NCBI GenBank assembly: GCA_017305455.1
Contig: JAFKKO010000131.1
Span: forward strand, 1 to 64,000
Direction: 5' to 3'
Origin: Hyphomicrobiales bacterium
GTDB taxonomy: Bacteria > Pseudomonadota > Alphaproteobacteria > Rhizobiales > Xanthobacteraceae
Length of the DNA: 64,000 bases
Part shown: in pieces, positions 8,893 through 18,865 of the stretch
How the letters are laid out: each line of letters starts with the position of its first letter
Position numbering within the stretch: position 1 is the first letter of the stretch
The notes under the pieces: generated by a model
The model's input: the letters and a program-made list of their open reading frames with translations, nothing else
Databases searched by the model: none
Told to the model about the DNA's origin: nothing
Translations under genes and position numbers: made by a program

Positions 8893-9861
8893 ATGACCTC
8901 GATCACTGACAATGCCGTTCCTGCCGGAGGCCGTGGCACCAGCGATGAGATGATCGGCTTTGTCGTCATGGCGGGCCTGCTCGCCATCGTGCCGCTGACC
9001 AGTCTCTACCCCTACTTTGTCATGCAGGCGCTGTGCTTTGCGCTGTTCGCCTGCGCCTTCAATCTCTTGATCGGCTATTCCGGCCTGCTGTCGTTCGGCC
9101 ATTCGATGTTCCTGGGCACCGCGGGCTACGCCACGGCCTATTCGCTGAAATCGTGGGGCGTGACGCCGGAGATCGGAATTCTGCTCGGCATGGTGGCCGC
9201 GTTCCTGATGAGCGTCGCCACCGGCCTGATCGCGATCCGCCGCCAGGGCATCTATTTTGCGATGATCACGCTGGCGCTGTCGCAGCTTGTCTACTTCATC
9301 TACGTGCAGGTGCCGTTCACCGGCGGCGAGGATGGCATTCAGGGCGTGCCGCTGGGCAAGCTGTTCGGCCTGTTCGATCTGTCGAACACCAACACGCTTT
9401 ACTATGTGGTGCTGGCGATCTTCCTGCTCGCGTTCCTGCTGATCTATCGCATCGTCAACTCGCCGTTCGGCGAGGTACTGAAAGCGATCCGCGAGAACGA
9501 GCCGCGCGCGGTCTCGCTCGGCTACAAGGCCGACCAGTACAAGCTGATGGCCTATATCCTGTCCGGCACGCTGGCCGGCCTTGCCGGGGCGCTCAAGATT
9601 TTCGTGGTGCAGAATGCCTCGCTGACCGACACGCACTGGACCATGTCGGGCGAGGTCGTACTGATGACCCTGGTCGGCGGTCTTGGCACCACCTTCGGTC
9701 CGGTGCTCGGGGCCATCATCATCATCGCCACCCAGCAATATCTCGCCAGCTTCGGCCAGTGGGTGATGGTGATTCAGGGCTCGATCTTCGTGATCTGCGT
9801 GCTGACCTTCCGCCGCGGTATCGTCGGCGAGATCGCACATTACTCCAAGCGGTCGTTGTAA
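8893..9861 (+). CDS. livM: Branched-chain amino acid ABC transporter permease
   Basis: This 322-residue second permease of the transporter has about nine hydrophobic segments. LivM landmarks are FNLLIGYSGLLSFGHSMFLG, the RRQGIYFAMITLALSQ segment, GGEDGIQGVP, the coupling loop FGEVLKAIRENEPRAVSLGY and the late GGLGTTFGPVLGA. The ATG is immediately preceded by a 26-bp palindrome, so its ribosome binding site would be buried in a stem. An internal ATG at 8950 is the alternative start but has no better ribosome binding site. Expression relative to livH may therefore be dampened; this is inference. Confidence 0.9.
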   Translation: MTSITDNAVPAGGRGTSDEMIGFVVMAGLLAIVPLTSLYPYFVMQALCFALFACAFNLLIGYSGLLSFGHSMFLGTAGYATAYSLKSWGVTPEIGILLGMVAAFLMSVATGLIAIRRQGIYFAMITLALSQLVYFIYVQVPFTGGEDGIQGVPLGKLFGLFDLSNTNTLYYVVLAIFLLAFLLIYRIVNSPFGEVLKAIRENEPRAVSLGYKADQYKLMAYILSGTLAGLAGALKIFVVQNASLTDTHWTMSGEVVLMTLVGGLGTTFGPVLGAIIIIATQQYLASFGQWVMVIQGSIFVICVLTFRRGIVGEIAHYSKRSL

Positions 9862-9876
9862 GGTTTATCTAATCCT

Positions 9877-9960
9877 CGTCATTGCGAGGAGCGTAAGCGA
9901 CGAAGCAATCCAGTCCTCATCAAGGTAGCTCTGGATTGCTTCGCTTCGCTCGCAATGACG
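9877..9960. repeat. REP-like palindrome (cgtcattgcgag type)
   Basis: The arm 9877-9913 (cgtcattgcgagg...gaagcaatccag) and the arm 9931-9960 (ctggattgcttcg...cgcaatgacg) are reverse complements with a 7-base indel. The element sits between the stops of livM and the convergent gdx gene, a typical place for REP elements. Confidence 0.85.
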
Positions 9961-9976
9961 ATGAAAGGGGCGTCCA

Positions 9977-10291
9977 TCACGTCGCCAGTTTCAGCCCGAC
10001 GATACCGGCGATGATCAGGCCGATACAGGCGAGCCGCGCCAGCGTCGCCGGATCGCCGAACAGCACGATGCCGAGAATGGCGGTGCCGACCGCGCCGATG
10101 CCGGTCCAGACCGCGTAGCCGGTGCCGACCGGCAGCGTCTTCAGCGCGATCGCGAGCAGCACGACGCTGACCGTCATCGCAATCAGGGTCAGGACCGACG
10201 GCAGCAGCCTGGTGAAGCCTTCGGTATATTTCAGCCCGATGGCCCAGCCGATCTCCATCAAGCCGGCGACAAACAGAATGACCCACGCCAT
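9977..10291 (-). CDS. gdx: Guanidinium exporter, small multidrug resistance family (SugE/Gdx)
   Basis: This 104-residue inner-membrane protein with four transmembrane helices works as an antiparallel dimer that exports guanidinium in exchange for protons. The essential Glu13 is in [14 protein letters not shown], the signature that separates the Gdx/SugE subtype from EmrE-type drug exporters. The conserved [26 protein letters not shown] follows. The start has a strong AAGGAG at 10299-10304, 7 bases upstream on the minus strand. Two ACGA-loop hairpins upstream form a guanidine-II riboswitch, which independently supports guanidinium as substrate. Confidence 0.93.
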   Translation of the reverse strand: MAWVILFVAGLMEIGWAIGLKYTEGFTRLLPSVLTLIAMTVSVVLLAIALKTLPVGTGYAVWTGIGAVGTAILGIVLFGDPATLARLACIGLIIAGIVGLKLAT

Positions 10292-10310
10292 GGAAGCGCT
10301 CCTTCGACAG

Positions 10311-10391
10311 GCAGGGTCGTCCCCGCATTAAATGATGAGATACGGTCGGGCGGGGGAGTTCCCGCAGCCGTGACGGCGAGGTCGTCCCCGC
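10311..10391 (-). promoter_or_regulatory. Guanidine-II (mini-ykkC) riboswitch controlling gdx
   Basis: On the minus strand two six-base-pair hairpins each present an ACGA tetraloop. The upstream one (10391-10376) reads gcggggACGAcctcgc and the downstream one (10326-10311) reads gcggggACGAccctgc. A 49-base linker separates them. This is the defining layout of guanidine-II riboswitches, in which the two ACGR loops kiss on binding guanidinium. The downstream hairpin ends 6 bases before the Shine-Dalgarno of gdx, so control of translation initiation is likely. The known family association with SugE/Gdx matches the gene here. Confidence 0.88.
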
Positions 10392-10483
10392 CCGGTTAAA
10401 AATGACGTCTTTTCAATAAACATGCAACTGCATCTTTATAGAAGCCCTTGATCCCGCCGCCTTTCTTTGCCACACGCTCGCCC

Positions 10484-12106
<1,623 letters not shown>

Positions 12107-12209
12107 GCAGACCATCGCCACATCAAAACCACGCGAGGATCGCGGCAGGCGTGATCGGGGCGGTGGCAGGCGCAATCGGCCATCCTATCTGTGATCTCAG
12201 ACTTCATTT

Positions 12210-12827
12210 GTGATGAGACTGCCGATGGTCTCACGCATTGCATCCCTTGCCGTTCTGGCGGGTCTCGTCCTCGCCACACCGTCGCTTGCGCGCGAGCGCC
12301 GCTCCATTGATGCGACCCCGTTTTCGCACTCGCCCTGCAGCGTGCTGACCGGCCGGCCCTGCACGCCGTATTTCTGCGGCGTATTCGGTCACGGTCCGTG
12401 CATCCCGGAGTTCGATTATCCGATCGGCGAGAACCTGCAGCTCACCATTCTGAGCAGTCCCGATCCGAAGGACGCGGCGAAGTATCGCAAGCCGGACCAC
12501 GATCTCGATACGATCTCCGATCTGTTCGCGATGCTGCGCGCCTGCTGGACACCGCCCAATGTCGCCGAGGCCCATGAAGGCATGCAGATGTCGGTGGCGT
12601 TCAGCTTCAAGCGCGATGGCGGGATCATCGCGCCGCCGCGCATAACCTATGTGGCGGCGGGCAGCCCGAAAGAGACACGCGAGATCTATCGCCGCGCCAT
12701 CACCGACGCGCTGGAGCGGTGTTCGCCGTTTCCATTGAGCAGGGGACTTGGCGGCGCCATCGCTGGGCGGCCGATCATGATCCGCTACGTCGATAACCGG
12801 AAGCTGTCAGGCGAGCCGCCGCCCTGA
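12210..12827 (+). CDS. Secreted hypothetical protein with TonB/TolA C-terminal-like pattern
   Basis: This 205-residue protein has an N-terminal signal peptide ending near PSLARE and is probably periplasmic. The segment after the signal contains several Cys (PCSVLTGRPCTPYFCG...GPCIPE). Residues about 105-195 show a pattern seen in TolA/TonB C-terminal domains: ACWTPP, then alternating strands with FKRDGG, a helix, and ALERCSPFPLS. That fold assignment is inference from pattern only. Similar proteins are, to my recollection, annotated as hypothetical in Bradyrhizobium relatives. It stands alone between prfC and the NnrU-like gene. Confidence 0.65.
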   Translation: MMRLPMVSRIASLAVLAGLVLATPSLARERRSIDATPFSHSPCSVLTGRPCTPYFCGVFGHGPCIPEFDYPIGENLQLTILSSPDPKDAAKYRKPDHDLDTISDLFAMLRACWTPPNVAEAHEGMQMSVAFSFKRDGGIIAPPRITYVAAGSPKETREIYRRAITDALERCSPFPLSRGLGGAIAGRPIMIRYVDNRKLSGEPPP

Positions 12828-12971
12828 GGGACGCGGCCGGGCGCGTATCCGCCATGTGCCTGGCGCGAGAAGGGACGTGTTGCCAGCGTTGCGCGTTGCA
12901 CCATAAAAATGATACCCGACAGAGGGCGAGCGGCCGGGCGGCCCGCCGCTGACTTGCAACGGGTGTGGTCG

Positions 12972-13556
12972 ATGGGATTTGTCCTGCTTATTCTCGGTCT
13001 GGTGCTGTTTCTCGGCGTCCATGTCCTGACGACGCGACGCGAGACGCGGGCGCGTCTGATCGCACGGCTCGGCGAGGGGCCGTACAAGGCGTTTTACGCC
13101 GGCGTGGCCATTATCGGCCTGGCGCTGATCGCCAAGGGCTTCAGCCTCTACCGCGCCACCGAATGGGTCGATCTCTGGTATCCGCCCAAGGCGATGCGTC
13201 ATCTCACGCTGGCCTTGATGCTGCCGGCGACTATTCTGGTCGTCGCCGCCTACGTGCGCGGCCGCATCTACGAAAAGCTGAAGCATCCAATGCTCGCCGG
13301 CGTGAAGCTGTGGGCGCTCGCGCATCTGCTCGCCAATGGCGATCTCGGCTCGATCATCCTGTTCGGCTCGGTGCTGGCCTGGGCGGTCTACGACCGCGTT
13401 TCGCTCAAGCGCCGCGCCGATCCGGGCAGCCCATCCATTCCGGTCGGCGGTGTCGGCAATGATGTGATTGCGGTCGTGATCGGCGTCATCGCCTATCTCG
13501 CACTCGTCTACGCCTTCCATCCCCTGGTGATCGGCGTTCCTGTCGTTGGAGTTTGA
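12972..13556 (+). CDS. NnrU family membrane protein
   Basis: This 194-residue integral membrane protein has about five hydrophobic helices. It matches the NnrU family by LGVHVLTTRRETRARLIARLGEGPYKAFYAG near the N-terminus and KHPMLAGVKLWALAHLLANGDLGSIILFG centrally, where the conserved HP and AHL-NGD motifs lie. NnrU was first linked to nitrite/NO metabolism, but many relatives sit away from denitrification genes, as here, and its biochemical role is unknown. ATG 12972 starts directly at the first membrane helix. panB begins 4 bases after the stop, so the two are likely co-transcribed. Confidence 0.85.
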   Translation: MGFVLLILGLVLFLGVHVLTTRRETRARLIARLGEGPYKAFYAGVAIIGLALIAKGFSLYRATEWVDLWYPPKAMRHLTLALMLPATILVVAAYVRGRIYEKLKHPMLAGVKLWALAHLLANGDLGSIILFGSVLAWAVYDRVSLKRRADPGSPSIPVGGVGNDVIAVVIGVIAYLALVYAFHPLVIGVPVVGV

Positions 13557-13559
13557 AGC

Positions 13560-14414
13560 ATGTCCGTACAGTCCGCTGTCAAGCGCAAGACCGCGCCGGA
13601 AATCCTCGCGCGCAAGGGAGGCGAGCCGATCGTGATGCTGACCTCGTACCATGCGCACACCGCGGCGCTGGTCGACAAGTATTGCGACATCATTCTCGTC
13701 GGCGACTCGCTCGGCAATGTGATGCACGGTTTCGAGACCACGCTGCCGGTGACGCTGGAGATGATGATCCTCCAGGGGCGCGCGGTGATGCGCGGCTCCA
13801 GGCAGGCGCTGGTGGTGGTGGACATGCCGTTCGGCTCCTATGAGGCGTCGAAGGAGCAGGCCTTTCATTCGGCGGCGCGCATTCTCAAGGAGACCCATGC
13901 CGGCGCGGTTAAGCTCGAGGGCGGCGTGCGGATGGCCGAGACCATCGAGTTTCTGGCGGCGCGCGGCATCCCGGTGATGGCCCATATCGGCCTGACGCCG
14001 CAGTCGGTGAACACGCTGGGCGGCTTCAAGTCGCAGGGCAAGGAAGAGGCGGCCCGGCTCAGCGCGGGCGAGAACGGCAGCGGCCCGATCCAGGACGACG
14101 CCCGCGCGGTGGCGCAGGCCGGCGCGTTCTCGGTGGTGGTGGAGGCGGTGGCCGAGCCGCTCGCCCGCCGCATCACCGAGATCATTCCGATCCCGACCAT
14201 CGGCATCGGCGCCAGCGTCGCCTGCGACGGCCAGGTGCTGGTGCTGGAGGACATGCTCGGGCTCTCGCCGTGGGCGCCGAAATTCGTCAAGCGCTACGGC
14301 AATCTCGGGCCGGGTATCGAGACCGCGATCCAGGACTACGCCAAAGAGGTCCGCTCCCGCGCGTTTCCAGGGCCGGAGCACGTCTATGGCGTGAAACCGA
14401 AAACCGGCGGCTAG
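13560..14414 (+). CDS. panB: 3-methyl-2-oxobutanoate hydroxymethyltransferase
   Basis: This 284-residue cytoplasmic enzyme catalyses the first committed step to pantothenate, transferring a hydroxymethyl group from methylene-tetrahydrofolate to 2-oxoisovalerate. Characteristic segments are [39 protein letters not shown] (divided across the metal-binding Asp), [18 protein letters not shown] with a substrate-contacting His, and the catalytic [11 protein letters not shown] and IGIGAS motifs. No panC follows; the downstream gene is unrelated. Length is normal for the family. Confidence 0.95.
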   Translation: MSVQSAVKRKTAPEILARKGGEPIVMLTSYHAHTAALVDKYCDIILVGDSLGNVMHGFETTLPVTLEMMILQGRAVMRGSRQALVVVDMPFGSYEASKEQAFHSAARILKETHAGAVKLEGGVRMAETIEFLAARGIPVMAHIGLTPQSVNTLGGFKSQGKEEAARLSAGENGSGPIQDDARAVAQAGAFSVVVEAVAEPLARRITEIIPIPTIGIGASVACDGQVLVLEDMLGLSPWAPKFVKRYGNLGPGIETAIQDYAKEVRSRAFPGPEHVYGVKPKTGG

Positions 14415-14558
14415 GCCACGGGGTTGATCAGATCGTGGCTGCATATCTGCAGCAAGCGGCGGTTATAGGCTCGCTCCGTGCCGACGAAGACCGTCTCCAC
14501 CGCTGTTTTCATGTTGCCGTGGATGCCGCGCGCGTCCTTGAAGAGGGCGAAGGCCGGT
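14412..14558 (-). pseudogene. Possible remnant of an unidentified gene's 3' end
   Basis: The minus strand of the panB-patatin spacer has a short open stretch that ends in a stop at 14412-14414. It reads like a protein C-terminus (PAFALFKDARGIHGNMKT, continuing to SHDLINPVA) but is preceded by an in-frame stop and has no good start. The peptide looks compositionally natural, unlike most antisense frames here. It could be a degraded gene end or chance; I could not identify a family. Confidence 0.2.
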
Positions 14559-14675
14559 CATGCGCGCCGAAGAGCATCTTCTGACTCTTGCACGGATCTC
14601 AAGGTGCTGACCGCGGGCATTTAAACCAAAACTTAAATCATCCCAGTCTTCAGTCCCGCCGGAAGGAGCCACAGA

Positions 14676-15737
14676 ATGGCAACCAGTCGGCGCGACTTTT
14701 TCTTTCTAGCCGGGGCCGCGTCGCTGGCTCCAATGGCAACAGCCACGAGAGGTGAAGCACAGACGGGTGCATCCCCCGCGTCGCAGATAAGTCAGGATGA
14801 TGGTCTCGCTCATCCTGTCCCTTATCGTCCGTCTGCCGGTCAGGGCAAAGCACGGGGCCTGGTGTTGGGTGGCGGCGGAGTCTATCTGTCGTCCTGGATG
14901 GTCGCTTACTTTACGGCGCTTGCCGAGAACGGAATCGATGTCGGCCAGGCGGACATTATCGTCGGCACATCAGCAGGATCGCTGGTCGGTGCCGTGCTGG
15001 CCGGGGGCCGGCTGGCCCAGCTGGAAAAGACTCTCCAGCAACTGGCCAAGGCACCCGAGGAATTCGCGAAATTTGTACCCCTGACACCGCCAACCGCCAG
15101 CCAGTTGCGCGCGCGGGAAATTTCCAACACGGCGCGACTGGCCGATAGCGCCACGATCCAGGCGATCGGTCGGGCCGCAATGGCTGCCAGGAACCCTGCC
15201 GGTCCGGCGGAGTACCGTGTCTCGCTGGAGCATTTTCTCGGGATGACCGCTTGGCCTTCGGACAAGCTTTACACGACCGCCGTTGATTGCTTCACGGGCG
15301 AGCGCATCATCCTTTCTCAGGCTGACGGGCTTCAGGTCAACGACGGTTGTGCCGCCAGTTCCTCTCTGCCCGGATCGCAGGGGCCGACCTGGCTCAAGGA
15401 CCGCCTTTGCATGGATGGCGGGATTTCCGAGAGCAGCACGCATTGCGACGTGGTGGCAGGGGTCAAGAAAGCGCTGGTCATCTCGCTGACGGATGGCACC
15501 GACACCGCGGTCAAGCTGGGCTTGCGGGCTTCCAGCCTGCCCAACACCCTGATGCAGGAAGTGCAGCAGCTGCAGTCGGAAGGCACGAAGGTGGCGCTGA
15601 AAGTCGTCGGCCTCGTTCCCGGTGTCGAGCGCGTCGACAGCATCATGAATCCCAAATGGATCGCGCCTTGCCTCGCCAACGGACGTGAACGGGGTTTGGC
15701 GGACGTCGCCGAGATGCGGGCTTTCTGGGGAGCCTGA
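14676..15737 (+). CDS. Tat-exported patatin-like phospholipase
   Basis: This 353-residue lipid acyl hydrolase has a twin-arginine signal (TSRRDFFFLAGAASLAP) and so is probably exported folded to the periplasm. The patatin domain runs from about residue 58 to the end. The oxyanion hole is GLVLGGGGVYLSSW, the nucleophile Ser is in VGTSAGSLVGAV and the dyad Asp is in CMDGGISES. Both dyad residues are present, so it should be active. A strong GGAAGGAG at 14661-14668 supports the start. Patatins with a Tat signal are less common than cytoplasmic ones. The lipid substrate is unknown. Confidence 0.85.
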   Translation: MATSRRDFFFLAGAASLAPMATATRGEAQTGASPASQISQDDGLAHPVPYRPSAGQGKARGLVLGGGGVYLSSWMVAYFTALAENGIDVGQADIIVGTSAGSLVGAVLAGGRLAQLEKTLQQLAKAPEEFAKFVPLTPPTASQLRAREISNTARLADSATIQAIGRAAMAARNPAGPAEYRVSLEHFLGMTAWPSDKLYTTAVDCFTGERIILSQADGLQVNDGCAASSSLPGSQGPTWLKDRLCMDGGISESSTHCDVVAGVKKALVISLTDGTDTAVKLGLRASSLPNTLMQEVQQLQSEGTKVALKVVGLVPGVERVDSIMNPKWIAPCLANGRERGLADVAEMRAFWGA

Positions 15738-15937
15738 CTCTTTCAAGTCGCCAGTTTCCGGGCCGGATGCTCGTCGCGCTGCGGCGCTGGGCGCTGTTTC
15801 CGCAGTTAACGCTTTGATCCGGCTGGCTTTGCCTTGCCGCGGCCATACCGGTAGTGTATCGCCGCCGTCACCTTGGGGATTCTGCGCGCGCCACGCGCCC
15901 TGGCGGCTTAATCCAGATTCTGGGTGGGGTATATTAA

Positions 15938-16591
15938 GTGTCTGAACTCTTTAGTGAAGTCGACGAAGAACTGCGCCGTGAGCAACTCAGGAAAATCTGG
16001 GAGCGCTATTCCGGGCTGATCATCATCGGCGCCCTGCTGATCGTCGGCGCCGTCGGCGGCTGGCGCGGCTATCAGTATCTGGAAGCCGAGAAGGCAGCGA
16101 AATTCGGCAGCTCCTTCCAGGAGGCTGTCGCCCTCGCGGACGAGCAAAAGCCCGCGGAAGCCGAGGCCGCCTTCAACAAGATCGCCGCCGAGGGCACCAG
16201 CGGCTACCGTGCGCTGGCGCGGCTGCGCGCCGCTGCTGAGGCCGGCAAGCGCGATCCGCAGGCCGCCGTGAAGCTCTATGACGGCATCGCCGCCGATACC
16301 AGCCTCGATATCGCCGAGCGCGATGTCGCCCATATCCGCGCCGCCGGTCTTCTGGTCGACACCGCGCCTTACGCCGAATTGCGGGCCCGGCTTGAGCCGC
16401 TGGCCGTGAACGGCCGCACGTTCCGCCACACCGCGCGCGAATTGCTGTCGCTGTCGGCCTTCCGCTCCAACGATATGACCGCCGCCCGCCAGTGGCTCGA
16501 TCAGATCATGAGCGATGCATCCTCGCCGGCGGGCCTGCGCGCCCGCGCCGAAGCGCTGCAGGCGCTGCTGCCGCCAGCGGCAAAGAGCTAG
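15938..16591 (+). CDS. YfgM-like tetratricopeptide membrane protein
   Basis: This 217-residue protein has a short cytoplasmic N-terminus (SELFSEVDEELRREQLRKIWERY), one transmembrane helix at about residues 25-43 and a helical periplasmic domain with TPR-like repeats. It fits the YfgM family, whose E. coli member is an accessory subunit of the SecYEG translocon. The start is GTG 15938. As in many proteobacteria it lies just upstream of an envelope lipoprotein and der, a syntenic trio in which the middle gene is often bamB-like. No beta-propeller gene is present here. Confidence 0.82.
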   Translation: MSELFSEVDEELRREQLRKIWERYSGLIIIGALLIVGAVGGWRGYQYLEAEKAAKFGSSFQEAVALADEQKPAEAEAAFNKIAAEGTSGYRALARLRAAAEAGKRDPQAAVKLYDGIAADTSLDIAERDVAHIRAAGLLVDTAPYAELRARLEPLAVNGRTFRHTARELLSLSAFRSNDMTAARQWLDQIMSDASSPAGLRARAEALQALLPPAAKS

Positions 16592-16627
16592 CCGCCAGAG
16601 TTCAAGTTGATGTCGAACGGAAAAACG

Positions 16628-17161
16628 ATGCGCTTATCGCAACGTCTGATTGCCGCCACGGTGCTGGTGTCGCTGAGCTGTGCGCTCGCGGGCTGTGGGG
16701 GCGGCGTGTCAAGCTTCGACCCGATGGACATGCTCGATTTCCTCGACACCAAGAAGAAGCTGCCCGGCGAGCGCAAGGAAGTGTTCCCGGAGGGCGTGCC
16801 CGGCGTGGAGCAGGGCGTGCCGAAGGAGCTTTATCGCGGCGCGCAGGGGCAACCCGACGCCGCGCCCGTCGCCGAGCCGCCGCCCGCGCCGGAGCCTAGG
16901 GGCAGGCAGGGCAGCAGGCCGTCCCGCGCCGCGCCGGCCCCTGATGCGACCGCCGCCGACGACGCCGCGCCCGCGACGCCGCCCGCGCCCAAGCAACCCG
17001 CCAAGCGCAAGAAGCACGTCAGCCCGACCGCGATCCCACGCGAGGAGCCGGCCCCGGCTCCGGCGCCTGCCGCTCAAACGCCGGCCGCGCCGCCGCCGTT
17101 GCAGCAACAGCAGCCTCCGGCCTTCCCGGCGCCGCTGCCGAGCGGCAGCTTCCAGCGCTGA
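16628..17161 (+). CDS. Proline/alanine-rich lipoprotein
   Basis: This 177-residue putative lipoprotein has the lipobox LAGC at the end of a clear signal peptide (MRLSQRLIAATVLV). Lipidation of Cys would anchor it to a membrane. A short conserved-looking stretch follows (SSFDPMDMLDFLDTKKKLPGERKEVFPEGVPGVEQGVPKEL split by Gly). The rest is an extended Pro/Ala/Lys-rich tail, probably disordered. It occupies the position between yfgM-like and der where many bacteria carry bamB, but it shows no BamB propeller. ATG 16610 is an alternative start. Function unknown. Confidence 0.75.
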   Translation: MRLSQRLIAATVLVSLSCALAGCGGGVSSFDPMDMLDFLDTKKKLPGERKEVFPEGVPGVEQGVPKELYRGAQGQPDAAPVAEPPPAPEPRGRQGSRPSRAAPAPDATAADDAAPATPPAPKQPAKRKKHVSPTAIPREEPAPAPAPAAQTPAAPPPLQQQQPPAFPAPLPSGSFQR

Positions 17162-17246
17162 TCATCGTCACGCGGCGCCGGCTGCCGCGTTCTTTTCGCC
17201 CGCCCGCCGTTGACAGAATGTCCGGAACGGGCGAACGGGATCGACC

Positions 17247-18635
17247 ATGTCTTTCACCCTCGCCATCATCGGTCGGCCCAACGTCGGCAAATCGACCCTG
17301 TTCAACCGTCTGGTCGGCCAGAAACTGGCTCTGGTCGATGACCAGCCTGGCGTCACGCGCGACCGCCGCGAGGGGCGCGGGCGGCTGGGCGATCTCGATT
17401 TCACCATCATCGATACCGCCGGCCTCGATCAGGGACCGCGCGGCTCGCTGACCGCGCGGATGCAGGAGCAGACCGAAACCGCGATCGCGGATGCCGACGC
17501 GCTGATGTTCGTGTTCGATGCGCGCGCCGGGCTGACGCCGAGCGACCGTGCCTTCGCCGATTTTGCGCGGCGCGCCAACAAGCCGGTGGTGCTGATCGCC
17601 AACAAGAGCGAGGGCAAGCACGGCGAGGCGGGCGCGCTGGAATCCTATGCGCTTGGCCTTGGCGAGCCGATCCCGATCTCCGCCGAGCACGGCGAGGGCA
17701 TGGGCGATCTCTACGACGCGCTTGCGCCGCTGATGCCGGAGCCCGCCGCGGATGACGAGGAAGCGCCCGATTTCGATGACGCGGGCGACGAGACCGAAGG
17801 CCGGCCGGCGCGCGCCATCCGGGTCGCGGTGCTGGGGCGTCCGAATGCCGGCAAGTCGACGCTGATCAACCGTCTGCTCGGCGAGGAGCGGCTGCTGACC
17901 AGCCCCGAGGCCGGCACCACGCGCGACGCCATCGCGGTCGATGTCGAATGGAAGGGCCGTCCGTTCCGGGTGTTCGACACCGCGGGCCTGCGGCGACGCT
18001 CGCGCATCGAGGACAAGCTGGAGAAGCTGTCGGTGTCCGACGCGCTGCGCGCGGTGCGCTTCGCCGAGGTCGTGGTGCTGGTGATGGACGCGCAGCACAT
18101 GTTCGAGGAGCAGGATCTGCGTCTCGCCGACCTGATCGAGCGCGAAGGCCGTGCCATCGTGCTGGCGGTCAACAAATGGGACCTGATGGATCGCGCGCCG
18201 AACCGGATCGCGCGATTGCGCGAGGAGGCCGATCATCTGTTGCCGCAGGTGAGGGGCGCGCCGGTGGTCGCGGTGTCGGGCATGATGGGCGAGGGCATCG
18301 ACCGCCTGATGACGGCGATCGAACAGGCCTATGCCACCTGGAATCGCCGCATCTCCACCAGCCAGATCAACCGCTGGTTCGAGCGGGCCGTCGCCAACAA
18401 CCCGCCGCCGGCGGTGTCGGGGCGGCGATTGAAGATGAATTACATCACCCAGACCAAGGCGCGGCCGCCGAGCTTCGTGCTGTTCTGCTCGCGCACCGAT
18501 GCGGTGCCGGCTTCCTATCTGCGCTATCTGTCCAACAGCCTGCGCGAGACATTCGATCTGCCCGGCACGCCGCTACGCATCACGCTGCGGGAGAAAGCCA
18601 ATCCATTCGCGCATAAGGCGAAACGAAAATCGTAA
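17247..18635 (+). CDS. der: Ribosome biogenesis GTPase Der
   Basis: This 462-residue double GTPase is required for 50S subunit assembly. The first G domain has [15 protein letters not shown] and NKSEG; the second has [25 protein letters not shown] and NKWD. An acidic linker of about 25 residues ([18 protein letters not shown]) lies between them. The C-terminal KH-like domain includes RWFERAV and [16 protein letters not shown]. It ends with a basic tail. The order yfgM-like, lipoprotein, der is the usual proteobacterial layout. Confidence 0.96.
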   Translation: MSFTLAIIGRPNVGKSTLFNRLVGQKLALVDDQPGVTRDRREGRGRLGDLDFTIIDTAGLDQGPRGSLTARMQEQTETAIADADALMFVFDARAGLTPSDRAFADFARRANKPVVLIANKSEGKHGEAGALESYALGLGEPIPISAEHGEGMGDLYDALAPLMPEPAADDEEAPDFDDAGDETEGRPARAIRVAVLGRPNAGKSTLINRLLGEERLLTSPEAGTTRDAIAVDVEWKGRPFRVFDTAGLRRRSRIEDKLEKLSVSDALRAVRFAEVVVLVMDAQHMFEEQDLRLADLIEREGRAIVLAVNKWDLMDRAPNRIARLREEADHLLPQVRGAPVVAVSGMMGEGIDRLMTAIEQAYATWNRRISTSQINRWFERAVANNPPPAVSGRRLKMNYITQTKARPPSFVLFCSRTDAVPASYLRYLSNSLRETFDLPGTPLRITLREKANPFAHKAKRKS

Positions 18636-18764
18636 AGCGCCGGCTTTTTCGGTTCTTTTTTGCAATTCTCGTGTGATGCGCAGGGTGCGACCTTTTAGGC
18701 CTTGTGACGGCAACGACCTGCTTGGCAATAATTACGCGCTGTTCATTTACTCCAGTTTTTGAAC

Positions 18765-18817
18765 GGCGGCTCCTGTTCATGGGCTGGGGCCAGCCGCCAG
18801 TTGCGAGACTGGCGGCT
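18765..18817 (+). ncRNA. Candidate structured RNA with mutually exclusive hairpins
   Basis: Three segments can pair alternately: GGCGGCT (18765-18771), AGCCGCC (18792-18798) and GGCGGCT (18811-18817). Pairing of the first two would block the terminator formed by the last two. The terminator lies about 190 bases past the der stop. A TTGGCA at 18722-18727 could serve as a -35 box for a short transcript. No plus-strand gene follows directly, so a small RNA or der 3' UTR element is more likely than an attenuator. Confidence 0.3.
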
Positions 18818-18825
18818 TTTTATTT
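18792..18825 (+). terminator. Rho-independent terminator downstream of der
   Basis: The perfect ten-base stem agccgccagt (18792-18801) / actggcggct (18808-18817) with a six-base loop is followed by tttttattt. It acts in the plus direction only; on the minus strand no T-run follows the stem. Confidence 0.85.
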
Positions 18826-18865
18826 GCTTGCCGATTGATGTATCAGCCGATGCAAGCGGCGCGCG

